Source: Saccharopolyspora gloriosae
GTDB taxonomy: Bacteria > Actinomycetota > Actinomycetes > Mycobacteriales > Pseudonocardiaceae
Direction: 5' to 3'
Assembly (NCBI RefSeq): GCF_022828475.1
Contig: NZ_CP059557.1
Coordinates: forward strand, 434,001 to 498,000
Length of the DNA: 64,000 bases
Shown here: piece by piece, positions 35,714 through 44,386 of the stretch
Layout of the letters: each line of letters starts with the position of its first letter
How positions within the stretch are numbered: position 1 is the stretch's first letter
Translations under genes and position numbers: made by a program
The notes under the pieces: model-generated
Databases searched by the model: none
Told to the model about the DNA's origin: nothing
What the model saw: the letters and a program-made list of their open reading frames with translations, nothing else

Positions 35714-36271
35714 ATGAGCCGGTTCAGCGGATTTCCCGCGCACGTCGAGAAGTACGTCGGCACCGTTCGCGGCGCCGACAGCAGGGACACCGAGGGGCGC
35801 GAACGCGACTACCACCTCGTGTACTGCGACCACCACTCCGGCCCGTACGTGTCGGTGCTGACCAGCGGCCTGCGCGAGCACACGGCGGGAGCGCCGCTGC
35901 CGCAGGAGGTGCTGTGCACGGTGCACGCCGACCAAGAGCGGTACGGGCGGCACCTGACCTCGGTGATCGCCGAACTGCTCACCGAGTCCGGCAGCCGGGT
36001 CGGTTACGGCGCCCTGATCATGAACGATCGCGCGTTGCTGCCCGAAACCGAGATCGCGGGCGCCCTCGCCGCGCCGCACCCCTACCTGGCCGACGATTTC
36101 GACGTGCTGCTCGACGGCGACGGCACCCCGGTGCTGCAGCTGATCACGCTGCTGCCGATCACCCGCGGCGAATCCCAGCTGGTGGCCCGCTACGGCCGAG
36201 ACGCCCTCTACGACCGCTGGGAACAACACCGCACCGACCTCACCGACATCCGCCGCCCCAGCGTCAGCTGA
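35714..36271 (+). CDS. SUFU-like domain protein 1
   Basis: A 185-residue protein that I place in the bacterial Suppressor-of-fused (SUFU)-like group from the layout HLVYCDHHSGPYVSVLTSGL, a central LPQEVLCTVHADQERYG-like strand-helix, ALIMNDRALLPETEIAGALA, and VLQLITLLPITRGESQLVARYG near the end. Bacterial SUFU proteins are often immunity or antitoxin-like partners, but no toxin gene is adjacent here. It shares the layout and the ending DIRRPSVS with the protein at 47840-48433 (ending DLGRPSVA), so the two are paralogues. The ATG at 35714 follows GGAAGGGG. Function unknown. Confidence 0.7.
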   Translation: MSRFSGFPAHVEKYVGTVRGADSRDTEGRERDYHLVYCDHHSGPYVSVLTSGLREHTAGAPLPQEVLCTVHADQERYGRHLTSVIAELLTESGSRVGYGALIMNDRALLPETEIAGALAAPHPYLADDFDVLLDGDGTPVLQLITLLPITRGESQLVARYGRDALYDRWEQHRTDLTDIRRPSVS

Positions 36272-36283
36272 ACGTTCCCCCGC

Positions 36284-36412
36284 TCAGGTGAATGGCCCTT
36301 TGCCCGGCGAAACCGCTCAAAGGGGACGTCCACTCGGTGCCGTCAGTGGAGTGAACGTCCCGTTCGACCGGTGGGACCGGGCGAAGGAGGCGTTCACCTC
36401 GAGGTGGTGGGG
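36284..36412. repeat. Compound hairpin repeat R6 between SUFU-1 and moxR
   Basis: Several arms related to R1-R4 are mixed: GGTGAATGGCCCTTTGCCCGG at the left pairs imperfectly with CCGGGCGAAGGAGGCGTTCACC at the right (each about 21 bases), with GTCCACT and AGTGAACGTCC inside. It resembles R5 (45542-45630) and R7 (54068-54160), especially in the right-hand GGGCGAAGG block. Confidence 0.65.
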
Positions 36413-36429
36413 GCGCTTACGCTCGCGGT

Positions 36430-37332
36430 ATGGCGGATGACGGTGAGGTGCTGGGAATGCGGTCTCCGGGCGACGTGGCCGTGGCGTTGGACGAGACGGG
36501 TTACCTGCCGGACGCGGGCATCGCGACCGCCGCGTTCCTCGCGCTGAAGATGCGCCGCCCCCTGCTGTGCGAGGGCGAACCGGGCACCGGCAAGACGGCG
36601 CTCGCGCAGTCGCTGGCGGTGGCGCTGAACGTGGACCTGATCCGCCTGCAGTGCCACGAGGGCATCGACGCCGCGCAAGCGCTCTACGACTGGGACTTCC
36701 CCCGGCAGCTGCTGCACCTGCGCACCCTGGAAGCGGCCGCCGACGGCGCGCTGGACGCGGACGCCGCCGAATCCTCCCTGTACACGGAACGTTTCCTGCT
36801 GGCCCGCCCGCTGCTGCGCGCGTTGCGGGAAGCGCCGTGCGTGCTGCTGGTCGACGAGATCGACCGCGCCGACGACGAATTCGAGGCGTTCCTGCTGGAG
36901 GTCCTGTCCGAGTACGCGGTGAGCATCCCCGAGTTCGGCGAGGTCCGCGCCGCAGTGCCGCCGGTGGTGGTGCTGACGTCGAACCGCACTCGCGAAGTGC
37001 ACGACGCGCTCAAGCGCCGCTGCCTCTACCACTGGCTGGAACACCCGGACCTGGAACGCGAAGTGGGGATCCTGCGCCGCAGGCTGCCGGACCTGGACGC
37101 GCGGCTGGCCGGCCAGGTGGCGGAAACGGTGCAGCGGATGCGGGAACTGGAGCTGGTCAAACCACCGGGCGTCGCCGAAGCGCTGGACTGGGCGCAGGCA
37201 CTGCAAGCCCTGGGCGGCGAGCTCGATCCGGACACGGCGGCCGCCACGCTGGGCGCGGTCCTGAAGTACCGGGAGGACACCGACCGGGTCCGCGCCACCG
37301 GTCTGCTGAGCGAACTCACCGGCACGGGCTGA
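36430..37332 (+). CDS. coxD: MoxR-type AAA+ ATPase (CoxD-like)
   Basis: A 300-residue MoxR-family ATPase. Walker A is GEPGTGKTA (residues 49-57), Walker B VLLVDEIDRAD (about 138-148), followed by FLLEVLSEYAVSIPEFGEV and the sensor-1 block VVLTSNRTREVHDALKRRC typical of the family. In cox clusters CoxD partners with the VWA protein CoxE to mature the molybdenum hydroxylase active site (in CO dehydrogenase, the Cu-S-Mo centre). Here the CoxE gene is next (37469) and xdhC follows, so the same job is likely, whatever the enzyme's substrate. First gene of the cluster; the ATG at 36430 is preceded by repeat R6. Confidence 0.85.
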   Translation: MADDGEVLGMRSPGDVAVALDETGYLPDAGIATAAFLALKMRRPLLCEGEPGTGKTALAQSLAVALNVDLIRLQCHEGIDAAQALYDWDFPRQLLHLRTLEAAADGALDADAAESSLYTERFLLARPLLRALREAPCVLLVDEIDRADDEFEAFLLEVLSEYAVSIPEFGEVRAAVPPVVVLTSNRTREVHDALKRRCLYHWLEHPDLEREVGILRRRLPDLDARLAGQVAETVQRMRELELVKPPGVAEALDWAQALQALGGELDPDTAAATLGAVLKYREDTDRVRATGLLSELTGTG

Positions 37333-37468
37333 AGGAGCCTTCCAGGACGACCTGCCTAGCGGGTCGGATGGTCGGCTCGCACCGGTGATCGCCGCTCGGC
37401 GGCTTCGCCGCGAACAGCGCCGAAAATCGTTCTGCGGGAGTGCGCGGTTCGCGCGGCACAATGGGGAA

Positions 37469-38725
37469 ATGGAGACGGTCGCCGGTCTGGTCGGGTTCGC
37501 CCGATCGCTGCGGTTCGCGGGCATGGCCTGCGGACCCGACCGGGTGCAGGCGTTCCTCGCCGCGACCGAGCACACCGGACTCGCCGAGCGCTCCGCCGTG
37601 TACTGGGCGGGCCGGTTGACGTTGTGCTCCGACCCGGAGGACCTCGCCCGCTACGACGCGGCGTTCGCCTCCTGGTTCGGCGCGGCGCCCCCGCCGGTCG
37701 CCGAGGTGCCGAGCGCGCCGCGCCCGGCACGGATCGCCGCGCTCAGCACCGGATCCGACGGCGAGGACACCACCGACGACGATCCGATCAAGGCGGCGGC
37801 CAGCGCCGACGAAGTGCTGCGCCACCGCGACCTGGCCGACCTCGGCGAGGCCGAACGCGAACACTTGCGCCGACTGCTCGCGGGGTTGCGCCCGGACCCG
37901 CCGAGCCGTCCGGCGGTGCGGTGGCACCGGTCGCGGCGCGGCCCGCTGGATTCCCGCGCGACGCTGCGGAACATGCTGCGCAGCGGCGGCGAACCGCTGC
38001 GCCTCACCCGGCGCCACCGAGGCCGCAGGCCGCGCCGGGTGGTGCTGCTGATCGACGTGTCCGGCTCGATGAGCCCGTACGCGGACGCGCTGCTGCGCTT
38101 CGCACACGTGGTGACCCGCCGTGCTCCCGCGAGCACCGAAGTGTTCACCCTCGGCACCCGGATGACCCGGGTGACCAGGCAACTGCGCCAGCGGGACCCG
38201 GAGCACGCGCTGCACGCGGCGTCGAAAGCGGTGCCCGACTTCTCCGGTGGCACCCGGCTCGGGGAGACGCTGCGGGCCTTCCTGGACCGGTGGGGGCAGC
38301 GGGGCGTGGCCAGAGGGGCGGTCGTCGTGGTGTTCTCCGACGGCTGGGAACGCGGCGACGTGAGCCTGCTCGGCGAGCAACTGCGCAGGTTGCGGCGGCT
38401 GGCCCGAGCCGTGGTGTGGGCGAATCCGCACGCCGGGCACGAGGGGTACGCGCCGGTGCAGTCCGGGATCGTCGCGGCGCTGCCGCACCTGGACGGGCTC
38501 GTAGCCGGACACAGCCTCGGCTCGTTGCAACGAGTGTGGTCGTGGGTGTTGCGCCTCGGCGGGAATGCGCCGGGTGCCGCGAGTGCTGAGATGTCCATGA
38601 CTCGGGACGCCGGGGGCTCTCCGGATGCCGGGGAGTCTCGGGATGCCGGGGAGTCTCGGGATGCCGGGGAGTCTCGGGATGCCGAGGGCTCTCGGAAAGC
38701 CGGGAGAACCCGGAAAGCCGGGTAA
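37469..38725 (+). CDS. coxE: VWA-domain protein CoxE with Ser/Arg/Glu repeat tail
   Basis: A 418-residue protein with a VWA domain in the C-terminal half: the metal-ion-dependent adhesion site LLIDVSGSMSPYADALL (about residues 192-208), then the threonine in SGGTRLGETL and VVVFSDGWERGD. It is the usual partner of the MoxR ATPase. The last 45 residues are low-complexity: three exact copies of an 18-base DNA unit give SRDAGE repeats (about 38620-38675), flanked by degenerate copies. This tail is not part of the family and probably arose by slippage. The start is taken as ATG 37469 (METVAGLVGFARSL); the frame opens further upstream without likeness. Confidence 0.85.
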   Translation: METVAGLVGFARSLRFAGMACGPDRVQAFLAATEHTGLAERSAVYWAGRLTLCSDPEDLARYDAAFASWFGAAPPPVAEVPSAPRPARIAALSTGSDGEDTTDDDPIKAAASADEVLRHRDLADLGEAEREHLRRLLAGLRPDPPSRPAVRWHRSRRGPLDSRATLRNMLRSGGEPLRLTRRHRGRRPRRVVLLIDVSGSMSPYADALLRFAHVVTRRAPASTEVFTLGTRMTRVTRQLRQRDPEHALHAASKAVPDFSGGTRLGETLRAFLDRWGQRGVARGAVVVVFSDGWERGDVSLLGEQLRRLRRLARAVVWANPHAGHEGYAPVQSGIVAALPHLDGLVAGHSLGSLQRVWSWVLRLGGNAPGAASAEMSMTRDAGGSPDAGESRDAGESRDAGESRDAEGSRKAGRTRKAG

Positions 38726-38760
38726 GCGCGGGAAAGTGCCGGCAATGGCGGAGGTGGGCT

Positions 38761-39873
38761 GTGCGTGACGTGCTCGACGAGGTGGCCGAACGGTGGGAGT
38801 CCGGAGAGGCGGTGGGACTCGGCACCGTGGTGGCCACCTTCCGGTCCGCGCCGCGGCCGCCGGGCGCCTCGATGCTGGTGACGCGGACCGGTGAGGCCGT
38901 CGGCAGCGTGTCCGGCGGCTGCGTGGAAGGCGCCGTGTACGAACGAGCCACGGCGGCGCTCGACGGCGAACCCGCCGCGTTGCAGCGCTACGGCGTCAGC
39001 GACGACGACGCGTTCGCGGTCGGCTTGACCTGCGGCGGCATCCTCGACGTGTTCGTGGAACGGGTGGATCGCGAAACGTTCCCCGACTTCGACGCCGTGG
39101 CCAAATCGGTGCGCGAAGAGGAACCGGTGGCGGTCGCGACCGTCGTCGACCACCCCGACGCCGCGCGGATCGGCTCGCACCTGCTGGTGTGGAACGAGCG
39201 GACCCAGGGCAGCCTCGGCGAAGCGCGCATCAACGACGCGGTGGCCGACGACGCGCGCGGCATGCTCGCCAGCGGGCGCAGCGGCGTCCTGGAATACGGG
39301 CCGCAAGGCCAGCGGCGCGGCGAAGGCATGCGGGTCTTCGTGAACTCCTTCGAACCGCCGCCGCGGATGCTGGTGTTCGGCGCGATCGACTTCGCGGCCG
39401 CGATGGCGCGCATCGGCTCGTTCCTCGGCTACCGGGTCACGGTGTGCGACGCGCGGCCGGTGTTCGCCACGCACAGCCGGTTCCCCGGCGTGGACGACGT
39501 CGTCGTGGACTGGCCGCACCGCTACCTCGCCGCCGAAGCCGAAGCGGGACGGCTCGACGCGCGGACCGCGGTGATGGTGCTGACGCACGACCCGAAATTC
39601 GACGTGCCCGTGCTGGAACTCGCGCTGCGGCAGCGCATCGGCTACGTCGGCGCCATGGGCTCACGGCGCACCCACGACGACCGGATGCGGCGACTGCGGG
39701 AGAACGGAGTGGCCGAAGCGGACCTGGCCCGGCTGTCCTCACCGATCGGCCTGGACCTGGGAGCCCGCACGCCCGAGGAGACCGCGGTGTCCATCGCGGC
39801 GGAGCTGATCGCGTTGCGCTGGGGCGGCCACGGCGCCCGCCTCGCCGAAACGGAAGGCCCGATTCACCGCTGA
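38761..39873 (+). CDS. XdhC/CoxF-family Moco-insertion chaperone
   Basis: A 370-residue protein of the XdhC/CoxI/CoxF family, which binds sulfurated molybdenum cofactor and inserts it into hydroxylases. N-terminal XdhC_CoxI part: TFRSAPRPPGASMLVT, VGSVSGGCVEGAVY and AVGLTCGGILDVFVE; both conserved cysteines (SGGCVEG and TCGG) are present. The C-terminal Rossmann-like part has MLVFGAIDFAAAMARIG, VMVLTHDPKFDVPVL and YVGAMGSRRTHDDR. The GTG at 38761 follows GGAGG six bases upstream. Element E4 lies between this gene and coxS, inside what would otherwise be a continuous cluster. Confidence 0.9.
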   Translation: MRDVLDEVAERWESGEAVGLGTVVATFRSAPRPPGASMLVTRTGEAVGSVSGGCVEGAVYERATAALDGEPAALQRYGVSDDDAFAVGLTCGGILDVFVERVDRETFPDFDAVAKSVREEEPVAVATVVDHPDAARIGSHLLVWNERTQGSLGEARINDAVADDARGMLASGRSGVLEYGPQGQRRGEGMRVFVNSFEPPPRMLVFGAIDFAAAMARIGSFLGYRVTVCDARPVFATHSRFPGVDDVVVDWPHRYLAAEAEAGRLDARTAVMVLTHDPKFDVPVLELALRQRIGYVGAMGSRRTHDDRMRRLRENGVAEADLARLSSPIGLDLGARTPEETAVSIAAELIALRWGGHGARLAETEGPIHR

Positions 39874-39884
39874 GCTTCTCGTCC

Positions 39885-40215
39885 GCCGGTCTTTTTGCTT
39901 TGGTGGTCGGGTGGCGGAACCTCAGTTGGTCTCTCGCTGCGGGATCTTTTTCCCAAGTGGCTCCGCCACGAGGGAAAAAGCTGTCCTCGCGAGAGACCAA
40001 CTGAGAACCCGCGGGTGGTCTGCTTCTTGACGTGGGCTATGTGCTTCGCACATACAGGCACGGCTATCGCCGCAAGGCACGGCTTCGCCGTAAGGAGTCG
40101 GCTTCGCCGGAAGGATTCGGCTTCGCCGGAAGGCACGGCTTCGCCGTAAGGAGTCGGCTTCGCCGGAAAGATTCGGCTTCGCCGGAAGGCGCGGTATTCG
40201 GGCGTAGATATGGCC
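39885..40215 (+). repeat. Repeat element E4, inside the cox-type cluster
   Basis: Starts 11 bases after the xdhC stop, same orientation. Outer hairpin 39913-40013 has the core TTGGTC between CTCAG and TCTCGC, perfectly paired by the right arm (39989-40013). Nested hairpin 39946-39961 with 39965-39980; third hairpin TATGTGC-TTC-GCACATA (40038-40054). The array (about 40056-40215) repeats CGGCTTCGCCG with linkers such as GAAGGATT, TAAGGAGT and GAAGGCA. About 165 bases separate its end from coxS. Confidence 0.85.
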
Positions 40216-40381
40216 TTCCGTCGCGAAGTGCGGGTTCGGCGTTGGCTGGGTGGTTTTCGGGTGGGATTCGGCTTGCCTGGGGCGGGGTGGCGTAGCAGGC
40301 TCGGGTACGTGACGTCCGTCACTCGAACGGGGTCACGTGTTCCCGAACGCCCGCTCCCGCGGCCCGTCCTCTGGAGGCCCG

Positions 40382-40930
40382 ATGCCGCGCATCACCGTCA
40401 ACGTCGACGGCACCGAATACACCGACGACGTCGAACCTCGCACCCTGCTCGTTCAGCACCTCAGGGAACGGCTGGGCAAGGTCGGCACCGTCGTCGGCTG
40501 CGACACCAGCAACTGCGGTGCGTGCACCGTCCACCTGGACGGGCACAGCGTCAAATCCTGTTCCGTGCTGGCCGTCCAGGCCGACGGCCACGACATCACC
40601 ACGATCGAAGGACTCGCCCGCGACGGCGAGCTGCACCCGATGCAGCAGGCGTTCCACGACAACCACGCGCTGCAATGCGGCTTCTGCACTCCCGGCATGA
40701 TCATGCAGTCGCTCGACCTGCTCGCCGAGACACCGGACCCCGATGACCAGCAGGTCCGCGAAGGACTCGAAGGCAACCTCTGCCGCTGCACCGGCTACCA
40801 GAACATCGTCCGAGCCGTCCGCGACGCCGCGCAGCGGATGCGGCCGGGAGCCGGGCCGGCCATCGAGCACACCGAGGACGCCCCGCGACAGCGCGCCGGA
40901 GAGCAGCAGGCCGAGGTGACGCAGCCATGA
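40382..40930 (+). CDS. coxS: Molybdenum hydroxylase small subunit, 2Fe-2S (CoxS-like)
   Basis: The 182-residue iron-sulfur subunit. It carries both [2Fe-2S] sites: the plant-type one (C40, C45, C48, C60, in [12 protein letters not shown]) and the second (C99, C102 in QCGFCTPGM and C134, C136 in CRCTGYQNI). The last 40 residues are a polar extension. It passes electrons from the molybdenum centre of CoxL to FAD of CoxM. The ATG at 40382 follows GGAGG (40373-40377). Its last four bases overlap the start of coxL. Confidence 0.93.
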   Translation: MPRITVNVDGTEYTDDVEPRTLLVQHLRERLGKVGTVVGCDTSNCGACTVHLDGHSVKSCSVLAVQADGHDITTIEGLARDGELHPMQQAFHDNHALQCGFCTPGMIMQSLDLLAETPDPDDQQVREGLEGNLCRCTGYQNIVRAVRDAAQRMRPGAGPAIEHTEDAPRQRAGEQQAEVTQP

Positions 40931-43359
40931 CCGCCACCGCAGAGCCCGAACTCGGCCGCCCCCGCAAGCGCAAAGAGGACGCCCGACTGATCACCGGCCG
41001 CACTCGCTGGACCGACAACATGGTGCTGCCGGGCATGCTGCACCTGGCGGTGCTGCGCAGCCCCGCCGCGCACGCCCGGATCGCCTCGATCGACACCGAA
41101 CGCGCCCGCCGGATGCCCGGTGTCCGCGCGGTCCTCACCGGCCGGGACATCGCGGCCGAACAGGGCAGCCTGCCGTGCGCCTGGCCCATCACCGAGGACA
41201 TGCTCGCCCCGCAGGCTCCGTCGCTGGCGGTGGACGTGGTGCACTTCGCCGGTGAGGCCGTCGCCGTCGTCGCCGCCCGCAGCGCCGCGGAAGCGCACGA
41301 CGCGCTCGACGTGATCGACGTGGACTACGACGACCTGCCCGTCGTGCTCGACCTCACCGCCGCCGCGGGCGACGATTCCCCGCCGGTGCACGAAGAACTC
41401 GGCACGAACCGCAGCGCCACCTGGACCTTCGACTCCGCCGAGGCCGGGACCGGCGGCGACGTGGAGCGCGCGCTCGCCGACGCGGAGGTGCGGGTGGACC
41501 GCACGTTCCGCCAGCAGCGGCTCATCCCCGCGTTCATGGAACCCCGATCGGTCGTGGTGGACCCGACCGGCGAGCAGTTCACGATGTGGTCGGCCACCCA
41601 GGTCCCGCACATCCTGCGGCTGATGCTGGCGATGACGCTGAACGTCCCGGAACACCAGGTCCGGGTCATCGCGCCCGACGTGGGCGGCGGGTTCGGCGGC
41701 AAGCTCCAGGTGACGCCGGAGGAGATCATCACCTTCCTGCTGGCGCGCAGGCTCGGCGTGCCGGTGAAGTGGACCGAGTCGCGCTCCGAGACGATGATCG
41801 CCGCGCACCACGGCCGCGACCAGGTGCAGCGGCTGTCCATCTCGGCTCGCCGGGACGGCACCGTCACCGGGCTGAAAGTGGAGCTGCTGGCCGACATGGG
41901 CGCCTACCTGCGGCTCGTCACACCCGGGGTGCCGATCTTGGGCGCGTTCATGTTCAACGGGATCTACAAGTTCCCCGCCTACCACTTCAGCTGCACCAAC
42001 GTGTTCACCAACAAGACCCCCACCGACGCCTACCGCGGCGCCGGACGGCCGGAGGCCACGTTCGGCATCGAGCGGATGATGGACGAGCTCGCCGCCGAAC
42101 TCGGCATGGACCCGATGGAGCTGCGCCGCAAGAACTGGATCGAGCGCGAGGAGTTCCCGTTCGACACGGTGGCCGGGCTGACCTACGACTCCGGTGACTA
42201 CGCGGCCGCCACGGACAAGGCGATGCGGCTGCTGGGCTACGAGGAGCTGCGCGCGGAGCGGGCGGAACGCAGGCGGCGGGGCGCGACGGTGCAGCTGGGC
42301 ATCGGGATCTCCACGTTCACCGAGATGTGCGGCCTCGCCCCGTCCCGCGTGCTCGGTTCGCTGTCCTACGGCGCGGGCGGCTGGGAACACGCGGCGATCC
42401 GGGTGTTGCCCACCGGCAAAGTCGAGGTCGTCACCGGTGTCTCACCGCACGGGCAGGGCCACGAGACGGCGTGGAGCCAGATCGTCGCCGACCGCCTCGG
42501 CATCCCCTTCGACGACATCGCGGTGCTGCACAGCGACACGCAGAGCTCACCGAAAGGCCTGGACACCTACGGTTCGCGGTCGCTCGCGGTCGGCGGCATG
42601 GCGGTGGTCGCCGCGGCCGACAAGGTGATCGACAAGGCCCGCAGGATCGCGGCCCACCTGATGGAGTGCGCCGAGGACGACGTCGAATTCACCGAGGGCA
42701 GGTTCGGCGTGCGCGGCACCGACCGGGCCACCGCGCTGGGCGAGGTGGCGCTGGCCGCGTTCGCGGCGCACGACCTGCCGGACGGTGTCGAGCCGACCCT
42801 GGACGCCGAGGCCGTCTTCGACCCGGAGAACTTCTCGTTCCCGCACGGCACCCACCTGTGCGCGGTCGAGGTGGACACCGAGACGGGACGGGTGCGGATC
42901 CGGAAGTACGCGTGCGTGGACGACGTCGGGACGGTCGTGAACCCGCTCATCGTGGAAGGCCAGGTGCACGGCGGGCTCGCGCAGGGCATCGCGCAGGCGT
43001 TGTTCGAGGAAGCGGTCTACGACGAGGACGGCACGCTCACCACCGGGACGCTGGCGGACTACCTGGTGCCGTCCGCGGTGGACCTGCCCGAGTACGTCAC
43101 CGACCGCACCGAGACGCGGGCGACGTCGAACGTGCTGGGAGTGAAGGGCGTCGGGGAGGCGGGCACGATCGCCTCCACTCCGGCGGTGGTCAACGCGGTG
43201 GTGGACGCGATCCGGCATCTCGGGGTGACCGATGTGGAGATGCCGTGCTCGCCGCAGCGGGTGTGGCGGGCGATCACCGGGGCACGCGCCTCCGGTGCGA
43301 CCGCGCCGGAATCCGGTGGCGGCCTGGGCTCGATGAACGTGACGGGAGGGACCCGATGA
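40927..43359 (+). CDS. coxL: Molybdenum hydroxylase large subunit, form II (CoxL-like)
   Basis: The 810-residue catalytic subunit with the molybdopterin-cytosine cofactor. Seen are the substrate-channel loop GGGFGGK, the active-site loop AYRGAGR (residues 368-374), QGHETAW, and the catalytic glutamate E744 in VKGVGEAG. True form I CO dehydrogenases have AYxCSFR in the active-site loop, with the Cu-binding cysteine. AYRGAGR defines the form II group, whose natural substrates are mostly unknown and for which CO activity is doubtful. Overlaps coxS by four bases and coxM by four. Confidence 0.92.
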   Translation: MTATAEPELGRPRKRKEDARLITGRTRWTDNMVLPGMLHLAVLRSPAAHARIASIDTERARRMPGVRAVLTGRDIAAEQGSLPCAWPITEDMLAPQAPSLAVDVVHFAGEAVAVVAARSAAEAHDALDVIDVDYDDLPVVLDLTAAAGDDSPPVHEELGTNRSATWTFDSAEAGTGGDVERALADAEVRVDRTFRQQRLIPAFMEPRSVVVDPTGEQFTMWSATQVPHILRLMLAMTLNVPEHQVRVIAPDVGGGFGGKLQVTPEEIITFLLARRLGVPVKWTESRSETMIAAHHGRDQVQRLSISARRDGTVTGLKVELLADMGAYLRLVTPGVPILGAFMFNGIYKFPAYHFSCTNVFTNKTPTDAYRGAGRPEATFGIERMMDELAAELGMDPMELRRKNWIEREEFPFDTVAGLTYDSGDYAAATDKAMRLLGYEELRAERAERRRRGATVQLGIGISTFTEMCGLAPSRVLGSLSYGAGGWEHAAIRVLPTGKVEVVTGVSPHGQGHETAWSQIVADRLGIPFDDIAVLHSDTQSSPKGLDTYGSRSLAVGGMAVVAAADKVIDKARRIAAHLMECAEDDVEFTEGRFGVRGTDRATALGEVALAAFAAHDLPDGVEPTLDAEAVFDPENFSFPHGTHLCAVEVDTETGRVRIRKYACVDDVGTVVNPLIVEGQVHGGLAQGIAQALFEEAVYDEDGTLTTGTLADYLVPSAVDLPEYVTDRTETRATSNVLGVKGVGEAGTIASTPAVVNAVVDAIRHLGVTDVEMPCSPQRVWRAITGARASGATAPESGGGLGSMNVTGGTR

Positions 43360-44210
43360 TCCCCGCAGCCTTCGACTACGTCTCACCGTCCACAGTGGAT
43401 GAAGCGGTGCTGGCGCTGCAGCAGGCCGGTGACGAGGCCAAGGTGCTCGGCGGCGGGCAGAGCCTGCTGCCGGTGCTGCGGATGCGGCTCGCCGACCCGC
43501 AGCTCGTCGTCGACCTGGGCCGGATCCCGGAGTTGCGCGGCGTGCGCGCCGACGGCGACGGCATCGCCATCGGCGCCATGACCACGCACCACGAGATCAC
43601 CCGCGATCCGCTGATCCACGAACACCTGCCGCTGCTGGCACTGGCCACCCGCACCGTCGCCGACCCGCAGGTGCGTCACCGCGGCACGTTCGGCGGGTCG
43701 CTCGCGCACGCCGACCCGGCCGGGGACCTGCCTGCGCCCGCGTTGGCGCTGGACGCCGAGATGGTGCTCGCCGGACCGGACGGGCGTCGCACGGTGCCCG
43801 CCGCCGAGTTCTTCGTGGACTTCTTCACCACCGCCCTCGAAGCGGACGAACTGCTGGTGGAGGTGCGGTTGCCGAAGTGGACGGGCTGGTCGGCGCACTA
43901 CGAGAAGTTCAACAGGGTCGCCCAGGCCTGGTCGATGGTCGGCGTGGCCGCCGCCGTCCGCGTCGACGACGGCACCATCGCCGAGGCTCGTGTCGGACTC
44001 ACCAACATGGGCGCCACCCCGATCCGGGCCGCGGGCGTGGAACAAGCGCTCGTCGGGGCACCGGCCACCGCCGACGCGATCCGGCAGGCCGCCCGGCACG
44101 CCGCCGACGGCACCAGCCCCACCGCGGACGCGAGCGCCGACGTGGACTACCGGGAGCACCTCGCCGAAGTGCTCACCGGGCGTGCGGTGTCCGCGGCCGC
44201 CGGGGTGTAG
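43356..44210 (+). CDS. coxM: Molybdenum hydroxylase FAD subunit (CoxM-like)
   Basis: A 284-residue FAD-binding subunit. The two FAD motifs are AKVLGGGQSLLPVLRMRLADP (in two parts, about residues 28-49) and TFGGSLAHADPAGDLPA (about 112-128), followed by the C-terminal CO-dehydrogenase-flavoprotein domain (about 175-280). It takes electrons from the 2Fe-2S subunit and hands them to an acceptor. ATG 43356 shares ATGA with the coxL stop. The S-L-M order is that of form II operons (form I is M-S-L). Confidence 0.92.
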   Translation: MIPAAFDYVSPSTVDEAVLALQQAGDEAKVLGGGQSLLPVLRMRLADPQLVVDLGRIPELRGVRADGDGIAIGAMTTHHEITRDPLIHEHLPLLALATRTVADPQVRHRGTFGGSLAHADPAGDLPAPALALDAEMVLAGPDGRRTVPAAEFFVDFFTTALEADELLVEVRLPKWTGWSAHYEKFNRVAQAWSMVGVAAAVRVDDGTIAEARVGLTNMGATPIRAAGVEQALVGAPATADAIRQAARHAADGTSPTADASADVDYREHLAEVLTGRAVSAAAGV

Positions 44211-44386
44211 GAATGGACGGGTCGGTGCGTCGTGCGGCGCACCGGCCTCCCTGGTGCACCGCAGCGTGCGCGGGGAGACTGGCGCGGGTGGTCGTCGGCC
44301 GGGGACACGTCCCCGTGCACGCCCGGCGCGGCCCGCGGAGCTTCGCCCCGCACACCGTGCGGCGATCTACCAGGAGGACTTGTCCC

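Noticed and set aside
37651..39588. 645-codon minus-strand frame opposite coxE and xdhC
   Set aside because: Antisense shadow; the plus-strand frames have VWA and XdhC motifs.
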